Origin: Paraphysomonas bandaiensis
Taxonomy: Eukaryota > Chrysophyceae
Reading direction: 5' to 3'
Length of the DNA: 64,000 nucleotides
Assembly (NCBI GenBank): GCA_965644295.1
Contig: CBFFRP010000150.1
Span: forward strand, 248,001-312,000
The position numbers and the translations under genes were made by a program. Shown piece after piece: positions 33,826 to 44,406 of this stretch (positions are counted from its first letter, which is position 1; the number at the start of each line of letters is the position of its first letter). The notes beneath the pieces are model-generated. The model saw nothing but the letters and a program-made list of their open reading frames with translations, made no database searches and had not been told where the DNA came from.

Positions 33826-35574
33826 CTATACATTGGATTCAAGGAGTTGGCTAATAAAACGGCGCTCAACATGAGGAACACTAATACGGGTCAGATCGTC
33901 AAGTACTAACGAGGCATTCAAATCAAATTTTAATCTGCTTCTGTACAGACACGAAAGAGGAAAATCTGAGAGTGGAATAGGAATTGTTGCACCGTATACA
34001 CTGCCTGACACCTCATTCGCAATCTTGTAGTGTATTGTAGCTCCTTGCTCGTAAGAAAGTTGTAGAGGGTTCCTCTGCCATGGACCCTTCTCTCTAAGAG
34101 TGATATAGTGCGTATAAAACATGCCAATAGCAGCAGTTCGCATGATTAATTTGCCTTCCCAGGCAGGACAGAAACGCCCCTTGTTCCACTTACCAAGGCG
34201 AGGTAGCACGGCGGACCCATGTAAGAAAGCTAAATCCTTCGCCTCCGACACACCATTACAGTCATCAACGCAAAGGGGTTTAAAGTAAACCGCATTTAGC
34301 TTGGAATCACGACCAGACAGGATCTCAACAAGATGAACAAGATCATTCACTCTACGCCCAGAAAACTTAGACCTAGGACTAAAACTCTGTCATTATATAT
34401 ATTAATAATAAATTAACATGGATGAATTTTCACATACCAGAAACTCATCGTCGTCAATATGCGCCATCCACTTACTTGAACTCTTGTACCTGGAGTAGCA
34501 AGATGCCAGAGCGGCAGTCTGTGATATTGCTCGAGGTGGGCGAAAAAATAAATTGTCGATACCTCCTGGCTTGTTGTCATTCTGAGCTATATAATTCACC
34601 CACCTCCCACTGCCCATGTTCTTAACGCAGTTCTCATACGGCCAGCGTACAACGGTAACCACACCGGCGCTCACGTAGTCTGAAAGTATATAAGCCAGCT
34701 CGTTCTCTTTTGTCGTGCCCCACGGGCTCGTATCATACATAAAAAAGTGCTCAACACCAACCAATCGATGGTATTCCAACCACTCCACCAGCTCCATTCT
34801 TGAGGCCCTTGATGTTGCCGTGCAGACGGAGAGTTTGTAGTCATACAAACTCCCTTTACCAGTACCATAACGCTGTTGCACATTTTCAGATGCACTCGTA
34901 GTACAGACTTCAAATGGCTCAGTGGAATTGTTCGAAACCCCATCTTCAGGAGAAAGATATCTTTCGAGCCGGATGCGATTCCAGTAGACAGAGTCGTCAG
35001 GAAGAGGGCAGCGAATTTGTAACGTCGACAGCTCGGCTATCTCAACATCATTTATTCGAACAGAACGAAGAGTTGCAACTACAACGTCATTTCTGAGATA
35101 AACGCACAAAACGAACTGGCCCTGGAGACCTTTACCAATTTCACCTCCAAGGTGAGAGTTCGGTCGTGCGTAATCAAAATCTTTATCAACTGGGACGTAT
35201 ATGTTTTCGACTAAACCGCCACCTAACTGGCTTGCGTATTGTGGGTACGAACTAATAACCTGCTTCCACATCTTGTGGTCGAATTTGCAGGCATTTCGCG
35301 ATATTACAGTCACCTCTACACGCTTCTCTCTTTGCAACAAAACAGCATCCCATACCCACCTATACCAGATAGATATCAGCACAGTTGAGACGAAAAGAAC
35401 AATGACAACTCACGGAATATGACGATCTGGTGGATCTAAAGGAAATCTTCTTTTAGAATCATCAGAGTGTAAGGAACACATGCCTCCATCTCTGTTTATA
35501 TCACTAGTGACAATGCTTATAACAATGCCAGTAAACACAAGAACTAACAACTCAATAATTATCATCTTAATCAT
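33826..35574 (-). CDS. GT92-like glycosyltransferase, type II membrane protein
   Basis: Likely Golgi enzyme. Exons 35574-35414, 35359-34438 and 34386-33826 join in frame to 547 residues, TAG stop. Residues 1-22 (MIKMIIIELLVLVFTGIVIS) form an uncleaved signal anchor typical of Golgi glycosyltransferases. The catalytic part resembles family 92 (DUF23): ELVEWLEYHRLVGVEHFFMY at about residue 270, then YVSAGVVTVVRWPYE, QTAALASCYSRY and a DXD-type motif MAHIDDDEFL at the exon 2/3 junction. Exon 3 continues with SEAKDLAFLHGSAVLPRLGK and ends ESNV. GT92 enzymes in animals and plants are galactosyl- or related transferases; donor and acceptor here are unknown. An ATG farther upstream is not evident in frame. 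Confidence 0.8.
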
Positions 35575-37131
35575 GTTTGATAATCTTATCGAACAACTAT
35601 GATGATATTTTATGATATCATACACACTATAGTTGAGTTTATATATATAATCATACAGTCAATCCTTATAAGATCGTATGCATATCTAGCATCATATGGA
35701 TCACTTCATTATCATCTACAATGCTCATTGATGTATGATAGATTTATAATCTTTTCATTATTAGTATCTATTAGAATGAGAATATGATGGATATCTTCAC
35801 AGGAATCTGTAATCAAGTATACATTACTGCTCTATATAAGCATCTCTACTTAAAATCTCATACATAGAGCACACCATAACATGCATAGGTATCGGCAGTC
35901 AGCATCTTATTTTTCGGTAATTAATTGAAGTAAAATTATTCTATATTACGTACATACAACTACGGCTGTATTACACATATTTGTTGTCTCAATATTAGAG
36001 GCATATGTGAACAAAAATATACACAGGATGCCGATACGGCGAGTAGTACTCATCATCACCAGATTCATATTGTAGCTCTATGTAGATATCTACAAGCAGA
36101 AAGAGTTGAGTGGCAGACGCAAAAATCCCTTCTTTTTAGGTGTGACCTGTATAATAAAAACTATAATACATCGATTTTCGCAGTCCAAAGTTGCATAAAA
36201 TGTGGATTTCAGAAGAAAAATTAGAACATTCTTGAACTCCAACATTTCTTTATTCTTTGGGACATAGTTAACTCTCTGGTCCACCAGATCTCATTGAAAT
36301 TATTGCATATGGAATGGTTAGAATTCAGACAAGACTCAGTGATTTAGAGGGTGTGACATCCTGGAGATATATTTAAGGCTTCAGAGCAATTAATGCAGAG
36401 TAGCCAAGGTGTAGGTTACCAAATTTGGAAAGAATATATGGTATGAGCCATACCACCCACCTGTGCCCCATGAAGACAAGTGATTTTCAATCCGGTAGTT
36501 GCGTTCTTCATATGTATCAGGAGAGAGAACTCCATTCGATTGAGAGGGCGTTTTGAGTTCCACTGTACGATATGATAGATATGCAATAGGTGAAACAATT
36601 CTATACAATAGATAAAACAAACTCACGGTAGAGATGGATAAATTTATTACCACGCAGGTTGTTTTACAGATTTATGCCTATATACGTATTATGAATGGGG
36701 ATTACCTCGTGGACATATGTGAAAGTGAGCAGATGCTTACTGGATGTGACATGAATATTTGTGTCAAATGCTGAGATATCCTTGTTTTATCAAAAATTAA
36801 GCAATAGGCGTAACAAAGCAATTTTAAATTTTATCGCAATGCCAAATACAGAATAATGGTGACACAAGTTGAGCAAAAACACTAAATTTATCAGTATAGT
36901 AGTAACTTTTTACCTCGTGTTAATCCCAACTAGTACTTTTTATACATGCAGCAGAACAGATACTTTTAAGAAGCCAATACTTTAATACTTACTACTAAAG
37001 CATGCATAATATATATAATTTAGTTCTGTCTCAATTATTATGTATTATCAATGAATATCAGGTAAATATTACAACATCTTGCTTATCAAAATCGATGTCA
37101 AGCACAAAATTCTTTTGCGCTAGAATATTCT
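35575..37131. other. 1.5-kb intergenic region with dispersed repeat
   Basis: Contains dispersed repeat copy B at 35,890-36,000. A weak minus-strand frame at 36,390-36,653 (Tyr/Thr/Ser-rich, no start ATG) might be a gene remnant; it is not supported by similarity I can recognise. Confidence 0.5.
35890..36000 (+). repeat. Dispersed 110-bp repeat, copy B
   Basis: Same unit as 24,958-25,069, in the same orientation, with conserved CAACTACGGCTG-type and TTGTTGTCTCAATATTAGAG blocks and small indels between them. Confidence 0.75.
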
Positions 37132-37803
37132 TCAGCTAGTAGAATATATTATTTTCGAATTACGAGAGCAGAACATTAAAATATCACGCATTGTGTCTTT
37201 GGGCAATTTGGCCAAAGGACATGAGGTATGTGATTCTTTTGCCATTGCAAGAAGTAGAAGCCGTTTTTTATCCCATGACAACGAAACTGCAGGCAAAATA
37301 GTAGCATACTCCTCAATATTATTTAGGTCACTATAATTCGCAATTCCAATTCTAATTATTTCAAGCTCTGGGGCTTCCTGGGTAATGGATAGTAGAGAGG
37401 ACAGTTCTACTGACTGAAACGGAGAAGTAGAGGGGTGTAATATCGTTAAGCTTTTAAGTTTGGGTGTAATCCACCCGAATTTTTGTAGGGACATCGTATA
37501 CTTTATCGCATTCCATGGCATTGTCAACTCTGTCAGAACTGAAAATACTACTCGGCCACAACGATTCCCTTGGAAATATAACGGACGAACCATTACCCCC
37601 CCTTTAGTTGAGCGGGGATAATACAAAAACACTTCCAAAGTGTCTCTTGATTGATAAACTAATTCCGAGACACGATCTTCTCCACAATTTGCGATAACTC
37701 CACCCCATACAGACATACGAGTTAAGTGGTTAGCAGTGTCACCTGTATAGATTCTGTTTTGTGGATTGACCACAAAAAGTTCAGTACTTTTTGCATTCTC
37801 CAT
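37132..37803 (-). CDS. Unrecognised 223-residue protein, possible LRR/F-box-like
   Basis: Single exon with its own ATG (MENAKSTELF) and a stop at 37,132. The middle alternates short hydrophobic strands with spacing that loosely recalls irregular leucine-rich repeats (LTELTMPWNAIKY, LKSLTILHPS, LEIIRIGI). Near the C-terminus is WDKKRLLLLAMAKE followed by CPLAKLPKDTMRDILMFC, which resembles an F-box core placed C-terminally. Proteins with this C-terminal motif are often multi-copy in algae and oomycetes, but I cannot name a function. No signal peptide or membrane segment. It could be an SCF-type adaptor or a decayed family member. Confidence 0.55.
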   Translation of the reverse strand: MENAKSTELFVVNPQNRIYTGDTANHLTRMSVWGGVIANCGEDRVSELVYQSRDTLEVFLYYPRSTKGGVMVRPLYFQGNRCGRVVFSVLTELTMPWNAIKYTMSLQKFGWITPKLKSLTILHPSTSPFQSVELSSLLSITQEAPELEIIRIGIANYSDLNNIEEYATILPAVSLSWDKKRLLLLAMAKESHTSCPLAKLPKDTMRDILMFCSRNSKIIYSTS

Positions 37804-38409
37804 AGAATAAGAGAATGTTCTATTTATAATAGTGTAACTTGTGTAAGTTAAGGTGAATGTGGGTGTCTTCTAGCATCTGGAGGTGGCAGCTTTATATATC
37901 CACATCAAGGAAAGCAATTTCCACGAAGAAACAAACAAAGAGTCAGAAAATTCCAATATTATTTTCAGGAAAAAACTGGAAACATCCGGTTTTGTATTTT
38001 ATGAACATCAAATATACATGTATGTACTGCTGTATGATGTCAAAAGTCATGAAAATGTAAAGATTTATAGCTAATCCGCATATCCAAAACCCAGTTTTTT
38101 ACAACCCACACAATAGCTGTTGATATGCTGATGGTGATGTCTATCAATCGTAGTGTGGTGTGTGGGTGTGGGTGTGAGTGTGGTGATGATGATGTATTTT
38201 TGTAATATTATATTTTTGTTGGTGTGGTTGTGGGTAGACAGACGTATGGATGCATAGCAACCTCCTGCTGTACGGTGTATGTATGAGTAGATGGTATACA
38301 ATGCAATGCAATGCAGCATCTCCACAACACATACATACATATACAATCCATACATGCTCTCAATTGTGGTTGAAACCCAGCATATTTGCTCCTGTCATTA
38401 ATTGATACC
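37804..38409. other. Divergent intergenic region
   Basis: Between the unknown minus-strand gene and the core-2 gene. It holds GTG/TGG-rich low-complexity sequence at 38,140-38,245 and ATGCA repeats near 38,300. No gene recognised. Confidence 0.55.
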
Positions 38410-40043
38410 ATGTTATCGAATATATCCTCGAAAATTCAGTATATGCGACCAGCGTGTCGTCGTATGTTTGCTCTTGATGCCTCTGTGATGGCTCCTGTTA
38501 GTCAAGAGATTCATCCTACTGTACCTCCTCAACCAAAGATCGAGGAAAAATTGTTATCAAATGGAACCAAAGTGGTGACTCGTGATGCTAGAGTGGAGGT
38601 ATGACTGTATATATATTATGATATGATAGGTTTATATATATATATATGTGTATAGAATGTTACCATTAAAGTTGCTGTCAACTGTGGTAGCAGACATGAG
38701 CTCGCACATGAGAAGGGAGCTGCACATTTATTATCTGTAGCTGCATTTGCTGGAACACAAAATAAACATGGCCTGAGCCTTATGAGAGAAATAGAAAATC
38801 ATGGATTTTCTGTCGGTGTGTCCGCAGACCGCGAGAAGGTTTTGTTGTCGATTACCAAAAATGTACCCTATTGATTGTATTCTTGCTTCTAGACTGTGTA
38901 CAGTATTAAGTCTGTACCTGAGTTTGCCTCTGATGCCGCTGCTATCCTCACAGAAGTTATTACATCCCCTCCTAAACATACGTACCATGTATAAGTTATA
39001 GATGTAGGTCGGACTTTCCTAATGTTTTCTCACAGATCAAGGAGCGCATTCCTACTGCTCTATATGATTATGAGCTCAGAAAGTCCTCACCTCGAGTAGC
39101 TCTCACCGAGGTATATATTGTTTAGCTATTCATTCCGTTTTTCTCTCTCATATGCCTGTAGATGCTATACGAGGCTGCCTACGGTGAGGGTACCCCGATG
39201 GGCTCCTCATGCTATGCCACCAACATTTCCAGCCTAAGTATGGATGACGTTATGGCTTTCCGAAACCGCCACTTCAACGCTTCCAATATGACAATAACAG
39301 CGGATGGACTCTCATTGCAGGAACTTGAGTTGATCGGATTTTCACTAGGAGTGGAAGGAAGCAAGTCGTCTGCGGACTCGTCGTACGTTGGAGGTGTTGT
39401 ACGTCGCGCTGCAGACTTCAATGGCGAGATTCATGCCTCTTTGGCGTTTCCCGCTGCTACTGGAGCTAAAGGTATTTTCTGTAGCATATATTTTTTTCAT
39501 GTGTGCTTATATTTATCGCAGGCAAGGCTTTTGCTGTTCTTCAAACAATTCTTGAGTCCCGCCTATCTGCAAAAACAGTGGGTCAGGGCAAGGGCTGCTG
39601 GAAATCTTTCCACGTTCAAAACTCCGATAGCGGTCTAGTGGGGTGCTATATGGCGACCACCACAAAACAACATACAGAGGACCTATTGGCGCTTACAATC
39701 AATGAGTTAAAGGAGATTGCCACGAAGGTAGATGCCACTGCCGCGAAAAACAAGGTATGTTATTTATATGTTTAGAACACAGTGTTCACTGATATTGTAT
39801 TGTATTCAGCTGTCTTTGAGAAATGCCTGCGCTTTGGAAGGTGGTGACAGCGCAGCTTCTCTTCTTCTTTCTGCTACGTATCAGGGTATGCCTGTGTCTC
39901 AGTTCATAAACTTCTCATCTGTCACGAACGAAGAAGTGTCTGCAGCGGCAGCGGCGGTTCTTAAATCGACCCCTGCTTACGCTGTGCTTGGGAATACGTT
40001 TGGAGTACAGCCGTACGACGCCGTTCGCAATATGCTTCATTAA
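38410..40043 (+). CDS. UQCRC2: Complex III core protein 2 (inactive M16 peptidase family)
   Basis: Mitochondrial inner-membrane cytochrome bc1 subunit. Seven exons join in frame: 38410-38598, 38656-38838, 38893-38988, 39036-39110, 39162-39471, 39522-39754 and 39810-40043; introns are 47-57 bp. The product is 439 residues, as expected for core 2. The N-terminus (MLSNISSKIQYMRPACRRMF) is a presequence. Family features are KLLSNGTKVVTRD, NVTIKVAVNCGSRHE, KGAAHLL, FAGTQNKHGLSLMREIENHG and, in the second half, a Gly-rich loop and the MPVSQFINF region. The zinc-binding HxxEH of active M16 peptidases reads HLLSV, so it is catalytically dead, typical of core 2 rather than the processing peptidase beta subunit. 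TTG codons upstream are not used; ATG 38410 is the start. Confidence 0.85.
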
Positions 40044-40577
40044 ACTATTGGTTGAGTAGTTTAAAATGTATGGGTGCATGGTTCTCCAGTGAACTGCGTT
40101 ATGGTCGTATTAGCCAGCTTTTTTTCTGGGTTTAATCATTAAGGAAACATCAGCAAATCATATTTTAAATTATTTTGTTAACTCTGTATTATAGCACCAA
40201 CACAACACCAGGCCTTGGAAAGTGTTCTTGTTGGTGGACCATGTGAATGGCACTCCGCACTCCATATTGCCATATTGGACACTGAATGCATTATATATAG
40301 AATTTTTCTACTTGCATGGTAAAATTTGTTTAGCAGATAGCTAGGCACTATAGTAGAAATGAAATTACATCGTATGACGAGTGTATAAAAGGGACTAATA
40401 TACATAGCAGCATGTCACTTGATTTCAATAAACAATACACCTCCGAATAGTAGTAATTTACTATATATAGTAATTAGTTGTATATTATTTCAATATATTG
40501 CGAGGCCAAATTTTGCTAGAATATATATTGTAGCAAGCAAATATAAATAATTGCAATATATTGAAATCCAATATATT

Positions 40578-41048
40578 TTATATTTGTCTGACCCTGTGAA
40601 CCAGCATCCAACATAGAACATAGACTTTGTGCTTCTGTACTCTGTACGTTTTCGCACCTCTTCGTTGTGTTCTGAGTATGAGTACCGGATATTTCTCCGG
40701 GAAACTAACGTGAGCCGCATATACAGTCAGCAGAAAACGTTCTGGCCAATCATAAAGCCAAATGCTTGTGTGGCACAAGACGTCTCTGGGTCCTGACGAA
40801 AAAACAAGAATCTGGGAATTGGGAATGGATCCACCTCAAGGGTATCCAAGGTATTAGGATGCCTACTGAAGTCAGTCATCCGGGATGTTTCACCTTAAGG
40901 GCAGAGATAAAAAGTGGTTGCACCTTGGTGCTTGCGGTAACGCACAAGCAGCTTTCTTTTAGCGCAAAATTATAGTTAGTCAAAATGTTTTGCTACAATT
41001 GTTCTGACTCTTACACGCCTATATATTGTCAATAATCAGACATTCACT
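40578..41048 (+). mobile_element. TIR element fragment
   Basis: The plus-strand block 40,766-40,905 matches the complement of 8930-9060 and reads similarly in protein (RRLW..LT.KQ.SGN...). It is followed by the core CACCTTGGTGCTTGCGG at 40,921-40,937 and a terminus ATAATCAGACATTC at 41,031-41,044. The minus-strand part 40,578-40,778 is related to 10,008-10,140. The left terminus is missing. Confidence 0.65.
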
Positions 41049-41895
41049 AAATACTAGACTTTGTAAATTCGGCAGCAAGATTCTAACTACTATAAAAGTT
41101 GTGCAGAAGGTAAAAGCAGAAGGTAAAAGCAGAAGGTAGTCCTAGCTTGCCAGCGTAGTGAGTTTGGCTTTTTGGGTATCAAGTGATCAAGTACTACGCA
41201 TGTGTAATGAATAATACTTACATATGTCCGGTTTAAATTATTGATGTGACGCTATATCTAACAATCAGGGCAAGGTAAAAATATATTGGAACAAGGGATG
41301 GTTGCACCAAGGTGCTTATACAGCAATGCACAAGCAGTCCCGAGACAACCGAGTATTTAGCAACTCTGCTACCACTAGTCTAAAGTCGTCGTAGATAGCT
41401 AAACATAGTAGTTCTCTCATGTAATAATCAGATCTTTATATAAATATATTGGATTGCAATATATATATTGCAATATGAATATTGCAATTACTTCGGTTTG
41501 CTTGCTACAACATATATATATACATTTATTATTACTTTTGTTAGATAACGACATAATTAGTAGTTGAACTTAGTAAGAGAGTTTAGATAAAACTGACTGT
41601 AAGCTGAAAATTATAAATTATATGAGATATCATTCTTCATTCATTATCATTCACTATAACTAATTCTATAGAAATGTCTGACTATTACATGAGAACGGTT
41701 GTATCTAGAATTTGTAATGTAGCTATGGACTTAATAACATGAGTTATAATACGGCTATAAATAACGGTTATAATTCAAATATCTTACAAACTACAGCTTT
41801 AAATTGCTCACAAACAGCAAAACTCAACAATTTTAGCAAAATTTGGCCTTGAAATATTATATTCCAATATATTTATATATAATGCTCATGCTTGT

Positions 41896-42245
41896 CAGGG
41901 CCAGTCAACAATATATTGGCTTGCAATATAATATTGCAATATTGCAGTAATCTATTTTTGCATGCTACAATATGTTGATTACCATTTTAACAAAATTTGG
42001 CCTCGCAATATATTGTATATATATTGCAATAATATATTGATATATATTTACAAACTAGTTACTACCGATCGAGCTCATTTTTTCTTCTCAGTGCCCGATA
42101 TATAATATATATATATTAATATGTTGCAATCTACTATATAATATATTTATCAATATGTTGCAATTGATTGAAACATATTAATTTAATAATTATTATTATT
42201 TTATTTTTTTGCTGGCAACATATTTTTTATTGTTGACTGGCCCTG
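41896..42245. mobile_element. hAT-like MITE, 350 bp
   Basis: Perfect 18-bp terminal inverted repeats: left CAGGGCCAGTCAACAATA, right its inverse ending GACTGGCCCTG. The flanking 8-mers ATGCTTGT and ATGTTTCT agree at 6 of 8 positions, consistent with a mutated 8-bp target duplication. CAGGG termini and 8-bp duplications are hAT hallmarks. The interior is AT-rich and non-coding. A diverged terminus (CAGGGTCAGACAAATA, inverted) occurs near 40,590-40,600. Confidence 0.75.
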
Positions 42246-42555
42246 ATGTTTCTGTGACTTAGAAAATAGATTTGATATGTTGTTCTCTAACCTAAAAGCT
42301 TTTAACTACAGCAATGAATTGTTCGAATTTAGAAAAACTCAAATTGTAAATACAGCAAATAGGTCACAGTAAGAAGCCCCTAATTACACACACAGATAAT
42401 GAATTAAGGATGTGTTAATTAAGAAACTATTTCTTAAGCTAACTAATCATATGATATCCAGAGCACGAATAACACAACACTGATCGAGGTTTACATAAAG
42501 TACACAACATCACAAACACTGTCACAACATAAAAACACACCTACGTAACTTATTT

Positions 42556-44406
42556 TCATCGTTTAGGGTTTGGAAGAACTGTAATGAGTGGCAGAACAGC
42601 ACTTCCATTCTTCCCGTGGCGAGAATCCAACTTAGGTGTCAAAACTATATCATCACTATCAGTTTTCACACTGTGATTTTGGAAAGATCCTGGCCTATGC
42701 GGTCGTCGAGACATGCTATCTACTTGAGAAGCATGCAGGTCATCATCTGTGTTAGTTTTATACTCATCCAGTGGGCGAATACTGGTTAGAACAGCTGACC
42801 GGTCAGTATCAATGTTATCTTTAAGCACAACCTCTCTCCAAGAGTCCCGTGTGGTGGGAATTGGTGATACATGCTCTTTATCTCTAGTAGATGCTAATGG
42901 AGATCGGTGATCGATGTCGTCCATATCTCTAACTCGTCGTACATCCAGACGCCGATTTGGAATCGCGCAGTAATTGCGAATTCTGTGCTGTTGCTCCTTT
43001 TGCGCCTTTTCCCAACGAACCTCCAGCTTCGGGACGACAACGTGTACGACTGATTGCTTCACTGGTCTAGACGTCCGACGGTTGGGTTGCTTCGGCGGGA
43101 GGATCTTGACCCCATCTGGATATTTGTAGCTATTCAGAATATTGTGCGTATTATCAGTTATATAAACTGAAGAAGTAATACTTTCCCTCACAAAGTCATT
43201 TTCCGTACCAGCTGTAGGCGACATCAGAGTAAATGTATTTGCCAGACCGTCGGAGAGTGTATCTTTAGGCACTCCCAAATCTGGATGTATGGAGAGGCTG
43301 TCCGCAACAGATGACTCATCGCATGTGCTAACATGGCAAGGGGCAGGAGCAGGTATCCTCATATCTATCTGCCGACAGAGAGATGAGATGTGTGGCTGAG
43401 AGGTCGACGCACTAAGTTCACCATCAATGGTCACCACCGAATTGTTCTCCACAACAGTAACATTTCTTGGGGGGATGACTGTGTTGTCATACGACGCCTC
43501 GCGAGATAACTTCCTCACGGAATTGCCAACAATTACAAATCCAGTGTCGTCATCTTCCTGAGGCTGATGGCTATTGACAATATCTATAGTACTGGTGTTG
43601 GGCGTTCCTGGCCTGGTCCTGGCTGCTATTGACCCCTGATTTGAGGCAACATTTTCTCTACTATCACTTCTCGACAGGGGAGCACCAGACACACTTTGGG
43701 TAGTCACCGAAGGGTGGATCTTGGGCGCCCGCATCTCGCCAGTGTCCTCGTATATCGCCTCGCCTCCTTCCTGAGTTCCTGCAACAACTCCTGCACGCGG
43801 ACTAAGCGCATAGTCGACTCGACTCCTTGAACCAGTGGAATAATCTGGAGTAGATGCAGGTATACTGAGAAGACTACGATGGGCGTCTAGGTAGCCCTCC
43901 ACTAGGCGCACGGATTCAGCAGATAATGACTCGTCGCTAACATTAGGGAAGCGGATACGATGTGAAGGATCTTCTTCATCCATCTCACTAATACTGTGTA
44001 CACTTACTTGTTGGCTGCGGTTATGTGGTCCACTAAAAGGCCGCTCAGACATGCTTTCGGTACATAGATTTCCATGAGTAAAACTTGAGAATATTGTAGT
44101 TTCATCATCAGCTGCAACTTGTGGCATATATACAGGTGGTGTAGAGATCCTCTTACTATACCCTCGTATCCAACTGCCATCAGACGATACGATATCTCCT
44201 AATAGAGTTGTCTTCACAGATGTACGTGAAGGAGATTTCTCTAATCCTTGTGTTTGAAAGAGTGTTTTAACAGTTAAAGGATCATATGTTTTAGCTTTAG
44301 TGTTGGATGTGATCACCGTATCGGATCTCTGTGCATCATGTGGTTTAATAGGGATCCTCTTCTTACGAGGAACACTTCTCCATTCTCTATCCATGTATTG
44401 AGGCAT
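42556..44406 (-). CDS. Unrecognised, largely disordered 616-residue protein
   Basis: Single long exon from ATG 44,406 to TGA 42,556. Composition is Ser/Thr/Pro/Asp/Arg-rich with almost no predicted folded core; no signal peptide, membrane segment or coiled coil is evident. The N-terminus is basic (RKKRIPIKP). A slightly more ordered, basic stretch near residues 440-500 (PVKQSVVHVVVPKLEVRWEK, then QQHRIRNYCAIPNRRLDVRR) is the best candidate for a conserved functional segment. Many SP/TP and RxxS sites suggest a phosphoregulated scaffold, which is inference. Frame length in AT-rich DNA makes a real gene very likely. Confidence 0.7.
   Translation of the reverse strand: MPQYMDREWRSVPRKKRIPIKPHDAQRSDTVITSNTKAKTYDPLTVKTLFQTQGLEKSPSRTSVKTTLLGDIVSSDGSWIRGYSKRISTPPVYMPQVAADDETTIFSSFTHGNLCTESMSERPFSGPHNRSQQVSVHSISEMDEEDPSHRIRFPNVSDESLSAESVRLVEGYLDAHRSLLSIPASTPDYSTGSRSRVDYALSPRAGVVAGTQEGGEAIYEDTGEMRAPKIHPSVTTQSVSGAPLSRSDSRENVASNQGSIAARTRPGTPNTSTIDIVNSHQPQEDDDTGFVIVGNSVRKLSREASYDNTVIPPRNVTVVENNSVVTIDGELSASTSQPHISSLCRQIDMRIPAPAPCHVSTCDESSVADSLSIHPDLGVPKDTLSDGLANTFTLMSPTAGTENDFVRESITSSVYITDNTHNILNSYKYPDGVKILPPKQPNRRTSRPVKQSVVHVVVPKLEVRWEKAQKEQQHRIRNYCAIPNRRLDVRRVRDMDDIDHRSPLASTRDKEHVSPIPTTRDSWREVVLKDNIDTDRSAVLTSIRPLDEYKTNTDDDLHASQVDSMSRRPHRPGSFQNHSVKTDSDDIVLTPKLDSRHGKNGSAVLPLITVLPNPKR

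Larger units (their letters stand above)
40044..42555. other. 2.5-kb repeat-rich intergenic region
   Basis: No gene. It contains TIR-element fragments (40,578-41,048 and about 41,306-41,340), a hAT-like MITE (41,896-42,245), and many AATATATTGCAATATATTG-type palindromic stretches with the shared block AGCAAAATTTGGCCTCG (inverted at about 40,494-40,512, direct at about 41,835 and 41,990). Confidence 0.7.

Noticed and set aside
36390-36653. Possible short gene on the minus strand
   Set aside because: No ATG start, no recognisable similarity, isolated in AT-rich DNA.
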